DNA of 64,000 nucleotides. It comes from Rhizobium sp. BG4. GTDB lineage: Bacteria; Pseudomonadota; Alphaproteobacteria; Rhizobiales; Rhizobiaceae. The position numbers and the translations under genes were made by a program. Shown here one piece after another: positions 12,708 to 19,982 of the stretch. Location of the stretch: NCBI RefSeq assembly GCF_016864575.1, contig NZ_CP044125.1, forward strand, positions 682,001-746,000, in the 5' to 3' direction. Below the pieces are notes generated by a model. That model had not been told where the DNA came from. It did no database searches and saw only the letters and a program-made list of their open reading frames with translations. Every line of letters starts with the position of its first letter. The stretch's first letter is position 1.

Positions 12708-13997
12708 TCATATACCTCTCACCCGCGGCTCGCCGCCGCCATCAAGCACCAGTGCCGTCAGCGCCCAGACCAGCGCATCCAGCCGGTCCGGCGAGCGGCC
12801 GTTCGAGAGCCCGTCCGGGCCGAAATCGCACATCTGGTCCTCCAGCGCCGTGAAGCGCCCGGCATGGACCACCCGTCCCTGCTCGTAGAGCGCGGCCACC
12901 GGCTCGGCCCTTAGAAATTTCCCCCGCGTCGCCCTCACGCTCGAGACCGGCAGCGTCGCATCGATGCTCTTCAGCATGGCCGAAACCATGTCGCCGCCCT
13001 GGTTGATCTCGGCGATCACCCGGTCGGCGCCGAAACGCTGATAGGTGCGCACCACGGCCCCCGCCCAGCCAGCCGGGCTCAAGCCCTCGACCGAGCAATC
13101 CGCCAGCACCACCGCCCGCCCGGAAACCTCGATCCCCGCCACGACGATCCCGCAGCAGGATTGCGCGCCGGCCGCCGCCGGCGGATCGACCGCCACGACG
13201 ATGCGCCTCAGGGCACCGGTCACCCGCGTCACCAGCGCCTCGATCTGGCCGCGCTTCCACAGCCCGTCCTCGCGATCCTCGATCAGCTCGCCATCGAGCT
13301 CCTGCCGCCCCAGCCGCGTGCCGCCATAGCGCGCCGAGAGCGCATCGATGAAACCCGGCGCCAGATTGGCGCGGTTGGCAAGCGTGCTGATCCGCACGAC
13401 GCGGGTCCCCTCATCCGCGATCAGCGCCTTCAGCAACGGCACCGGCCGCGGAGTCGTCGTCACCAGCTGCTGCGGCGCAGCGCCGAGCCGCAGGCCGAAT
13501 TGCAGCATGTCCCAGGTCTCCTGCCCATGCTTCCATTTCGCCAGCTCGTCGCACCAGGCCAGATGAAACTGCGGCCCGCGCAAACTCTCGGGATCTTCGG
13601 AGGAAAACACCTGCGCCACCGCGCCATTCGGCCAGACCAGCCTGCGGCGCGAAATCTCGAAGTCCGGCCGGTTGCGCCGCGCGATCCGGCAGATCCCGGA
13701 AATGCCGTCGATCATCACCTCACGCGCATCCCCCAGCGTCTCCGCCACCAGCGCGATCCTCAGATCCGAGCGCTGCCCGGCGCTCGCCAGACCATGCACC
13801 CATTCCGCCCCCGCCCGCGTCTTGCCGGACCCGCGCCCGCCGAGCAGCAGCCATGTCCGCCAATCGCCAACAGGCGCCATCTGCTCCAGCCGCCCGGCCA
13901 GCGCCCAATCCCTGAGCGCCGCGGGAAAGCCCTCCAGCAACGGCCCGCCGATCCGCTCCAGCCTCTCAAGCGCCGAAAGCCCCGGCTCAAGCCGCAT
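12708..13997 (-). CDS. GTA/phage terminase large subunit (gp2-like)
   Basis: A 429-residue packaging ATPase/nuclease. The Walker A motif is in WLLLGGRGSGKTRAGAEW (residues ~50-65). The Walker B-like acidic pair is in FHLAWCDELAKW, with the motor motif LVTTTPRP following. The C-terminal RuvC-like nuclease is marked by IVVAVDPPAA, ADRVIAEINQGGD and a final DRLDALVWALTAL. The ATG at 13997 has GGAGG nine bases upstream and starts at the conserved MRLEPGLSALERL. The frame stays open for a further 167 codons upstream, but that part is low-complexity and lacks terminase features. Confidence 0.92.
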   Translation of the reverse strand: MRLEPGLSALERLERIGGPLLEGFPAALRDWALAGRLEQMAPVGDWRTWLLLGGRGSGKTRAGAEWVHGLASAGQRSDLRIALVAETLGDAREVMIDGISGICRIARRNRPDFEISRRRLVWPNGAVAQVFSSEDPESLRGPQFHLAWCDELAKWKHGQETWDMLQFGLRLGAAPQQLVTTTPRPVPLLKALIADEGTRVVRISTLANRANLAPGFIDALSARYGGTRLGRQELDGELIEDREDGLWKRGQIEALVTRVTGALRRIVVAVDPPAAAGAQSCCGIVVAGIEVSGRAVVLADCSVEGLSPAGWAGAVVRTYQRFGADRVIAEINQGGDMVSAMLKSIDATLPVSSVRATRGKFLRAEPVAALYEQGRVVHAGRFTALEDQMCDFGPDGLSNGRSPDRLDALVWALTALVLDGGGEPRVRGI

Positions 13998-14334
13998 CGG
14001 CCAGACCTCCGTTGGTGGGTGAGCGGGTGGAGTTGATTGGAAAGGAGCAGTAGCCGATGCAGGCTCCGAGCCTGAGACGCCGCCACCGGCAACGCCGTGA
14101 ACAGGCAGTGCCTCCGCAGCAATCGCGGCCGGAACGTTCATAGTGCCAGATACGGCCACCGTAGAGCTGTCGTCTCCGGTGGACACGACGGACAAAGCTA
14201 TGTCTGCCGGAAGCATTGCATCAGCCAAGCCGGCATCCGTCCTTTCTCTCCTCGCAGACTCTTCAGAACCTGTAGTCCCATCCGTCGCAATACGACGAGC
14301 CGCAGGCTCCGCTCTGCCACCCGCCGCCTCCAAC
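13998..14334. other. Stretch between the gp1-position gene and terminase without a clear gene
   Basis: No stop codon interrupts the terminase frame here, yet the encoded sequence is Ser/Thr/Ala/Pro-rich and its third-position GC is lower than in the neighbours. The plus strand also holds short open frames without ribosome binding sites. It is either non-coding or an unusual linker. A diverged C-terminal part of the upstream protein is possible. Confidence 0.4.
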
Positions 14335-14976
14335 TCATCCGCCCGGCCCGCACCGATCGCCTCCAGCCCCTGCCGCAATAGTCCCGCCGCCGACAGCGCC
14401 TGCGCCATCGCCGAGCGCACCTTCGCCGCCTCGCCCCGCCGCTTCTGGCGCGCCGATCGCGGCCGCATCGTCCGTCCCGGTGAAGGAAATCCCGTCACGT
14501 CCGCCCGCCTCCGTCTGCCAAGCCCTGATCCGCTCGTCGACGATCAGCGCCGCCTTCTCTTCGGCGCGCTGCTCAATGATCGCAAAGAGCTGCCCCTTGG
14601 CCGCGGCATAGCCTTCGGCCTGTTCGCGGCTTTCGATCTCCATCTCGCGGTCGCGGGCAAGCTGGCGCTGCAGCTGGTCGATCTTCTCGAGCGTGCGGAC
14701 GATCAGCCCCATGGCATCGGCCGCCGCCTTCAGGTCCGCCCGCGCCAGCTTCTCCGCCGCCTCGTCACCGCTCAGCGCCGCAATCTCGGCACCCTTGCGC
14801 AGCTCGACGAAAGCCGCAAACTGCTCCCGCATCTCCGCCGTCATCTGGTTCAGCAACACCCGGAGCTCATCCCCCGGCAAGCCTTCCGACTTGGTCTCCA
14901 GCAGCAGCTCCCCGCCATAGACGGGCCGCTCCGGCCAGAAGCCGCAAAGCTCGGGTCTGAATTCACCAGTGCTCAT
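14335..14976 (-). CDS. GTA gp1-position protein (possible small terminase-like DNA recognition factor)
   Basis: A 213-residue protein at the head of the cluster, starting MSTGEFRPELCGFWPERPVY. Residues ~40-145 are strongly helical and probably coiled (EMREQFAAFVELRKGAEIAA; MGLIVRTLEKIDQLQRQLAR; KGQLFAIIEQRAEEKAALIV). This suits a terminase small subunit or assembly factor, but I see no diagnostic motif. After DERIRAWQTEAGG this frame becomes almost pure Gly/Ala. At the same place the neighbouring frame shows good coding character (QKRRGEAAKVRSAMAQALSA), so the native C-terminus may lie in the other frame. The ATG at 14976 has AAGGA upstream. It is probably the first gene of the transcription unit. 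Confidence 0.6.
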   Translation of the reverse strand: MSTGEFRPELCGFWPERPVYGGELLLETKSEGLPGDELRVLLNQMTAEMREQFAAFVELRKGAEIAALSGDEAAEKLARADLKAAADAMGLIVRTLEKIDQLQRQLARDREMEIESREQAEGYAAAKGQLFAIIEQRAEEKAALIVDERIRAWQTEAGGRDGISFTGTDDAAAIGAPEAAGRGGEGALGDGAGAVGGGTIAAGAGGDRCGPGG

Positions 14977-15049
14977 GGAGGGTCCTTTTTCGGCAAGGTG
15001 CCGTAAAGTGCGAGGCTCAGGGCGTCAGTCGGCCGCCGAGCCCGGCCTC

Positions 15050-15192
15050 ACCCTGCCCACCGGGGTCGAGCCGACGGTCTCGACCCGTCCTTCGGACCCC
15101 CGAGGGGAGAGGGGATGTTGGTGCCAGAGGCATCCGTAGTGTCCCTTCTCCCCAGTGGGGAGAAGGTGCCCGAAGGGCGGATGAGGGGGCCA
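15050..15192. repeat. RIME-type intergenic palindrome
   Basis: Carries the GGGGTCGAGCCGACGGTCTC-GACCC module, GTCCTTCGGACCCCC, and the RIME end CTTCTCCCCAGTGGGGAGAAGG with GGGCGGATGAGGGGGCC. It lies just upstream of the GTA cluster. The rest of the 14977-15663 gap holds the inverted element at 15206 and a lower-GC stretch (15390-15660) with the HD-GYP leader but no further gene. Confidence 0.8.
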
Positions 15193-15205
15193 AGACCACA
15201 GTTCT

Positions 15206-15387
15206 CCCTCATCCCTGTGCCCTTAGGGCTGCGCCCACGGGATGTCACAGGGATCCAGCCACGGCGCGTCCGCGCCGTGAATGACTCATGCCCTTAATAA
15301 GAAGGTATTCCGCACCCCAGGACTGGGGTGCACTGGATTCCCGTGACATCCCGTGGGCGCAGCCCTAAGGGCACAGGAATGAGGGAG
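15206..15387. repeat. Two dispersed repeat copies in inverted orientation
   Basis: One copy of the CTCAT(T/C)CCTGTGCCCTTAGG element runs inward from 15206. A second, inverted, ends at 15387 with CCTAAGGGCACAGGAATGAG. Each contains GGGCTGCGCCCACGGGATGT or its inverse complement. Between them are CCACGGCGCGTCCGCGCCGTG and a CACCCCAGGACTGGGGTG hairpin. The whole can fold into a large cruciform. A near-identical pair occurs at 58568. Confidence 0.8.
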
Positions 15388-15663
15388 CGTGATGTGGCTC
15401 TACCCGCCAAACGGCAACCGCTCAGCGCCACCAGCCGCAACTTTCCGACTATGCCATGACCCTACCAAACCACCGTCACGCCGTCAAGGATTATTTTCCT
15501 ACAATCTGCAATTATCCTTCCCCGCACCATCCCGCACAAGCTTCATTCCATCATTCTAATATGTTGAAATTCAACTGAAATCCGCGATCTTAACCAATCC
15601 CCTGAACCCTTCCGCAACCACCCCTGCCCCAACACTCCTCACATCCAGGAACGGCAGGACATC

Positions 15664-17022
15664 ATGAGCGGCATCCAGATCCGGCTTGCGGAAATCATCG
15701 AAGCGCTCAGCAAGGCGCTCGATCTAACGGAAGGGCAGCCGCCCGGCCATTGCATCCGCGCCTGCTATATCGGCACCCATATCGGCCGCGAGCTCGGCCT
15801 GCCGGATGGCGAGCTGCAGGATCTCTATTACACGCTGCTGCTGAAAGACCTCGGCTGCAGCAGCAATGCCGCCCGCATCTGCGAGATCTATCTGGCCGAT
15901 GATCTCGCCTTCAAGCGCGATTTCAAGCTGGTCGATGGCAGCCTCGGCCAGGTGCTGCGCTTCGTCATCGGCCATACCGGCATGCAGGCCGGCCTTGCCG
16001 AGCGCTTTCGCGGCATTCTCAACATCCTGCAGAATGGCGGCGAGATCGTCACCGACCTGATCCAGACGCGCTGCCAGCGCGGCGCCGAGATCGCCCGGAT
16101 GATGCGTTTTTCCGAAGCGGTGGCAAACGGCATTCTCGGCCTCGACGAACACTGGAATGGCGGCGGCCGGCCGATCGGCCTGTCGGGCACCGAAATCCCG
16201 CTGTTCTCGCGCATCGCGCTCCTGTCGCAGATCGCCGATATCTTTCAGGCGAGCGGCGGCCCCGAGGCGTCGAAGGCCGAGATCGCCAAGCGATCCGGCA
16301 CATGGTTCGATCCCGATCTCACGGCTGCCTTTGCCCGCGTCGCCGCGCGCCCCGATTTCTGGGAAATCCTGCGTTCCGAAGCGCTGGAGGAGGTCGTTCT
16401 GAGCAGCGAGCCCGGCCAGCAGGCAATCATGGCCGATGACGACTACCTCGACGATATCGCCGCCGCCTTCGCCAAGGTGATCGACGCCAAGAGCCCCTAT
16501 ACATCGGGCCATAGCGATCGCGTCGCGCTGTTTACCGATCTGATCGCCGAGGAAATGGGCATCGATGCCGAGGGCCGCCGCTTCCTGAAGCGCGCCGCCC
16601 TCCTCCACGATATCGGCAAGCTCGGCGTCTCCAACTCAGTTCTCGACAAGCCCGGCAAGCTCGAAGGCGAGGAATGGGAGCAGATGAAGCGCCATTCGGA
16701 ATTTTCCGAGCTCATCCTGTCGCGCATCCATGCCTTCTCCGAAGCCGCCGTCATTGGCGGCGCCCATCACGAAAGGCTTGATGGCAAAGGCTATCCGCGC
16801 GGCCTGACCGCCGAAGCCATCCCTATGGAGGTCCGCATCGTCTCGACCGCCGACGTCTTCGATGCGCTGACCGCCGACCGCCCCTACCGCGCCGCCATGC
16901 CGATCGCCAAGGCGCTCGCCATCCTCTGGGAGGGTGCGGGCCAAAGCCACGATCCGGTCTGCATCACCGCACTCGAACGCGCGCTCGACCGCACCGCCAT
17001 CGAAAAGAAGGCGGCGGCGTAA
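15664..17022 (+). CDS. HD-GYP domain protein, putative cyclic-di-GMP phosphodiesterase
   Basis: A 452-residue cytoplasmic protein. The first ~200 residues form a degenerate HD-like domain (HCIRACYIGTHIGRELGLPD, LGLDEHWNGGGRPIGLSG). The C-terminal half is a full HD-GYP domain: HSDRVALFTDLIAEEMGI, the HD pair in LLHDIGKLGVSN (about residue 315), and HHERLDGKGYPRGL (about 367), followed by STADVFDALTADRPYRAAM. HD-GYP proteins hydrolyse cyclic-di-GMP. No receiver or PAS domain is attached, so the input signal is unknown. It lies just outside the GTA cluster, divergent from it. Confidence 0.88.
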   Translation: MSGIQIRLAEIIEALSKALDLTEGQPPGHCIRACYIGTHIGRELGLPDGELQDLYYTLLLKDLGCSSNAARICEIYLADDLAFKRDFKLVDGSLGQVLRFVIGHTGMQAGLAERFRGILNILQNGGEIVTDLIQTRCQRGAEIARMMRFSEAVANGILGLDEHWNGGGRPIGLSGTEIPLFSRIALLSQIADIFQASGGPEASKAEIAKRSGTWFDPDLTAAFARVAARPDFWEILRSEALEEVVLSSEPGQQAIMADDDYLDDIAAAFAKVIDAKSPYTSGHSDRVALFTDLIAEEMGIDAEGRRFLKRAALLHDIGKLGVSNSVLDKPGKLEGEEWEQMKRHSEFSELILSRIHAFSEAAVIGGAHHERLDGKGYPRGLTAEAIPMEVRIVSTADVFDALTADRPYRAAMPIAKALAILWEGAGQSHDPVCITALERALDRTAIEKKAAA

Positions 17023-17088
17023 AGCGCCCGGACGCGCCAAAACCGTCGTCGACATTTGTCCGCCACCCCATCCGTGCTATAATCCGCC

Positions 17089-17421
17089 ATGGACCGGGAA
17101 CAGCTTGCAGCCTTTGCGCTCTCACTGCCGGAAGCGGTCGAAAGCGCCCATATGGGCACACGTGATTTTCGCGTGCGCAGCAAAATCTTTCTGACCTTTC
17201 CGGACCAGGATTACTGCGTCGTCCGCCTCACCCCCGACCAGCAGAAACTCACCCTCGAAATCGCCCCGAAGGAAACCCTCCCCGTCCCCGGCGGCTGGGG
17301 CCTGCGCGGCTCCACCCGCCTCTATCACACGCTCGCCGAGGACACGCTGACCCGCGACCTCGTGCGCAAGGCCTGGCTGAATGTGGCGCCGAAGGGGTTG
17401 CATGGGCTTCTCGGAAGCTAG
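17089..17421 (+). CDS. MmcQ/YjbR-family protein
   Basis: A 110-residue protein with the YjbR fold pattern: FALSLPEAVESAHMGTRDFR, RSKIFLTFPDQDYCVVRLTP, and the C-terminal LVRKAWLNVAPKGLHGLLG. YjbR/MmcQ proteins resemble DNA-binding CyaY-like folds, but their cellular role is unsettled. The gene is a separate small unit 66 bp after the HD-GYP gene. The ATG at 17089 starts directly at the conserved N-terminal helix. Confidence 0.85.
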   Translation: MDREQLAAFALSLPEAVESAHMGTRDFRVRSKIFLTFPDQDYCVVRLTPDQQKLTLEIAPKETLPVPGGWGLRGSTRLYHTLAEDTLTRDLVRKAWLNVAPKGLHGLLGS

Positions 17422-17481
17422 CGCTTGCTTATGCAGAAACGACCAATCAAACTTCGCCTAAACCGGCTCGGGAGTGATGAG

Positions 17482-17715
17482 ATGAAAACTGTCGAACTGG
17501 ATGATGCCAAACGTACCCTTGCCCAGCACGTCGAGGCAGCCCGCTCCGGCGACTTTGTGACAATCACTAGCGCGGGCAAGCCTCTTGCGGTTCTCGTCAG
17601 CGTAGAAGCCGTCACAGCGGCTTGCAGGCAGGAACGACCAAGCTTCTCCGCCTTTCTCAAGACTTTTCCCGGCGGCGATATCCCGCTCGAGCGTAATACA
17701 TCCGGGTCCCGATAA
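17482..17715 (+). CDS. Orphan Phd/YefM (VapB-like) antitoxin
   Basis: A 77-residue protein starting MKTVELDDAKRTLAQHVEAA, then SGDFVTITSAGKPLAVLVSV. This is the Phd/YefM DNA-binding fold, with a short C-terminal toxin-binding tail (FSAFLKTFPGGDIPLERNTS). The GGAG before ATG 17482 supports this start. In complete modules a VapC-type PIN toxin gene follows at once. Here the next gene is on the opposite strand and no PIN-domain frame is present in the 20 bases between, so the antitoxin is solitary. Confidence 0.75.
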   Translation: MKTVELDDAKRTLAQHVEAARSGDFVTITSAGKPLAVLVSVEAVTAACRQERPSFSAFLKTFPGGDIPLERNTSGSR

Positions 17716-17735
17716 CGGGACTCGCTGTAGCTCAG

Positions 17736-18158
17736 CTACCTCCCTAGAAGTCCAAAGAGACCCGATGCAACAGCGGTATCTTGGCGGTTAAGCGGAGCGT
17801 GATGACCATTGCGGAGATCGGTCTCAATCGCGAACCGCTCCCATTCCCTTTCGGCGAGGAAGTGGAGATGAAGCTCGCTCCCTCCTAGCACGGTCGCCTG
17901 CCGAATTTTGTCGCTCTGGTGCTCGTTCATTCGCCTCGCTGTATTTGACGTCTGGCCTATATACAGCGGATGCGCGAGGCCATTTACGTCTCGCCGGACC
18001 ATCAAATACACTGCAGGCAGATCAATGTGAGATGCCAACAAGGGATAAACAGTCGTTATCCACCATCGCCCAGAGGCGCCTTGCCAGTGGTGAAAGCAAG
18101 GCTTAGCAGCTGCCAAATAGTTGGCCTGCGGAGGAAGTCCTGCGATACCTGTTAACAT
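17736..18158 (-). CDS. GIY-YIG-like domain protein
   Basis: A 140-residue protein with AVYLMVRRDVNGLAHPLYIG followed by QTSNTARRMNEHQSDKIRQA, a variant of the GIY-YIG nuclease motif (VYL ... YIGQTxN ... R ... H). The catalytic Arg and a late Glu (EREWERFAIETDL) are present. The final NGHHAPLNRQ matches the usual C-terminal Asn. The start at 18158 has GAGGAG upstream. It may be a nuclease of the UvrC/homing type or an inactive relative. Its neighbours give no context, and base composition here is lower in GC than around it, which may indicate acquisition. Confidence 0.65.
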   Translation of the reverse strand: MLTGIAGLPPQANYLAAAKPCFHHWQGASGRWWITTVYPLLASHIDLPAVYLMVRRDVNGLAHPLYIGQTSNTARRMNEHQSDKIRQATVLGGSELHLHFLAEREWERFAIETDLRNGHHAPLNRQDTAVASGLFGLLGR

Positions 18159-18291
18159 GCCCTTACTCCTCAAAGGAATCAAAGCCCCCAAGTCAGATAA
18201 TGGCAGAACATTTCAGAAACTCAATAGATGCCAATTCTCGCTCAAATATACCGTATATTGATTTTCGGCCACGACCCGCTGGAAATTGCCC

Positions 18292-19206
18292 TCACCGATA
18301 CCCCACCGCATCCGCCTCCCTCCCCGTCTCCACCACCTCGTCCATATACCGCCAGCAATCCGGCCTCGACCCGTCCACATCGTCGAACCCATAGACCTTC
18401 GCCAGCCCGCCGCTCGAGAGCGACTGTCCGTTGAAACGCCGCATCTCCGCATCCCCCGCCAGCGCCGCCACGGCGCGGCCGACGAAGCGCGGCGTCTCCG
18501 AGATGACGAAATGCGCCGGGGCGATGGTGCTGTCGCGCCAGGTCGCCTCGGTCACCCCATAGATCTCCAGCATCATTTCCGAGCGCATCCAGCCGGGCGT
18601 CATGGAAACCGCCGTGCAGCCGTGCTTTTCCAGGTCCCTGCCATGCGCCCAGGCCATGCGGGTCACGCCGGTCTTGACGAGGTCGTAATACGGGTTCAGC
18701 CGGTAATGCGTGGCGTTATACTCGGCCGTGCCGTCGGTCATTTCGACAAGCAGCCCGCCCGGCCGTTCGATCAGCAGCGGCAGGGCGTAGCGGGCGGTGA
18801 TGAAATGCGTGTCGATCGCCAGCCGCAGCATTTTCAGGCCGTTTTCCAGCGAATGTTCCCAGACAGGCTTTTCCCATTCGGTCAGGTGCTCGCCGCCCCA
18901 GATGTCGTTGACGAGAATATCGAGTCTACCCTCCTCGCCGCGGATGCGCGCCACCAGCGCCTCCACTTCATGGGGCACGAGATGATCGACTCTCAGCGCC
19001 ACCGCCCGGCCGCCGGCCGCCTCGACCAATTCGGCGGTCTCCTCGATCGTCTCCGGCCGGTCGTATTCGGAGCGCTGGCCGCGCGTCGAGCGGCCCGTCA
19101 CATAGACGGTCGCGCCTGCTGCCCCCAGCTCGATCGCGATCCCGCGTCCCGCGCCGCGCGTGCCGCCCGCCACCAGTGCCACCTTTCCCCTGAGCTCCGC
19201 TGTCAT
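18292..19206 (-). CDS. SDR-family oxidoreductase
   Basis: A 304-residue short-chain dehydrogenase. The Rossmann motif is GGTRGAGRGIAIELGAAGAT, followed by YVTGRS, which suggests NADP preference. The NAG-like strand is ILVNDIWGG and the catalytic YxxxK is YDLVKTG. The insertions (ERPGGLLVEMTDGTAEYN and the long C-terminal part) resemble DHRS1-like members. The substrate is unknown. The ATG at 19206 has GGAGGA upstream. It is divergent from a TetR regulator with a palindromic operator between them, so it is probably repressed by that regulator until an inducer appears. Confidence 0.88.
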   Translation of the reverse strand: MTAELRGKVALVAGGTRGAGRGIAIELGAAGATVYVTGRSTRGQRSEYDRPETIEETAELVEAAGGRAVALRVDHLVPHEVEALVARIRGEEGRLDILVNDIWGGEHLTEWEKPVWEHSLENGLKMLRLAIDTHFITARYALPLLIERPGGLLVEMTDGTAEYNATHYRLNPYYDLVKTGVTRMAWAHGRDLEKHGCTAVSMTPGWMRSEMMLEIYGVTEATWRDSTIAPAHFVISETPRFVGRAVAALAGDAEMRRFNGQSLSSGGLAKVYGFDDVDGSRPDCWRYMDEVVETGREADAVGYR

Positions 19207-19265
19207 AATCCGATCCTCCACGCTAGAAGCATTTTCGGCCGCCTCGCGACGGGCCATTGAATATA

Positions 19266-19279
19266 AACGAACGTTCGTT
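19266..19279. promoter_or_regulatory. TetR-type operator
   Basis: A perfect 14-bp palindrome, AACGAACGTTCGTT, between the divergent SDR and TetR genes. It is the classical ACGTTCGTT-like half-site arrangement used by many TetR regulators. It lies 60 bases from the SDR start and 32 from the regulator start. Confidence 0.75.
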
Positions 19280-19310
19280 CATAATCGATGCGAACGCAAG
19301 AGGAAATTTC

Positions 19311-19874
19311 ATGCCGCGCACCCGCACCCTGCCGGACGAGCAGCTTCTGGAGATGGTTCTGGCCCTCATTCATGCCGAGGGGCCGGATGCCGCAAGCTTC
19401 GGCGCGGTGGCGAAGGTCAGCGGCCTCTCAGGCTCTACCCTCGTCCAGCGTTTCGGCACGAAATCCGCCATGCTGCGATCGGCGCTGCTCCATGCCTGGG
19501 ACGCGTTGGACGCCCTGACTGCAAGACTTGCGACGGTCTGCGAAAAGACCCCCGAAGGCGCCGTCGCCCTTCTCACCGGCCTCTCGCAGGATTACGGCGA
19601 GGATGCAGCCGCCTATGCCCAGGGCCTCCTGGTTCTGCGCGAGGACTTCCGCGATCCGGTGCTCCGCGCGCGCGGCGCTGCCTGGGCGGATGCGCTGACC
19701 GCAGCCCTCACCGCCTGCCTCTCCGCCGTACGTGATCCAGCCATCTGCGCCCGCCTCATGCTCTCGCAATGGCAGGGCTCCCTCCTCTGGTGGGGCTTCA
19801 CATCGGAAGGCCGTGTCGCCGATTACGTCGAGCGGGAATTGCAGCTGTTCCTCAAGGCGATCGCGGAACGCTGA
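19311..19874 (+). CDS. TetR-family transcriptional regulator
   Basis: A 187-residue regulator. The N-terminal HTH is MVLALIHAEGPDAASFGAVA-KVSGLSGSTLVQRFGTKSAM, with the usual GLSGSTLVQRF recognition helix. The C-terminal half is the ligand-binding/dimer domain. The start ATG 19311 has AGGA upstream; an earlier in-frame ATG lies beside the operator. It most likely represses the divergent SDR gene and itself through the palindrome at 19266. Its ligand is not known. Confidence 0.87.
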   Translation: MPRTRTLPDEQLLEMVLALIHAEGPDAASFGAVAKVSGLSGSTLVQRFGTKSAMLRSALLHAWDALDALTARLATVCEKTPEGAVALLTGLSQDYGEDAAAYAQGLLVLREDFRDPVLRARGAAWADALTAALTACLSAVRDPAICARLMLSQWQGSLLWWGFTSEGRVADYVERELQLFLKAIAER

Positions 19875-19982
19875 AACGCGGCGACCTGCACAGTTTACGA
19901 CGGGATTTACCGTTGCGTACTTCAATTTACGGCGCGACAGGAGGATGACTTCCGCCTTGTGGATGAAGCGGAGCTGTCAGTC

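Noticed and set aside
13998..14498. N-terminal 167-residue extension of the terminase
   Set aside because: The ATG at 13997 has an excellent GGAGG site and begins the conserved sequence. The upstream part lacks terminase features, although a frame anomaly there is reported as a finding.
1..14976. An ordinary temperate prophage
   Set aside because: No integrase, repressor, replication gene or attachment site is visible, and the gp10.1 (rcc01693-type) and gp8-gp10 order is that of GTA clusters. The window cuts the left end, so this is not absolute.
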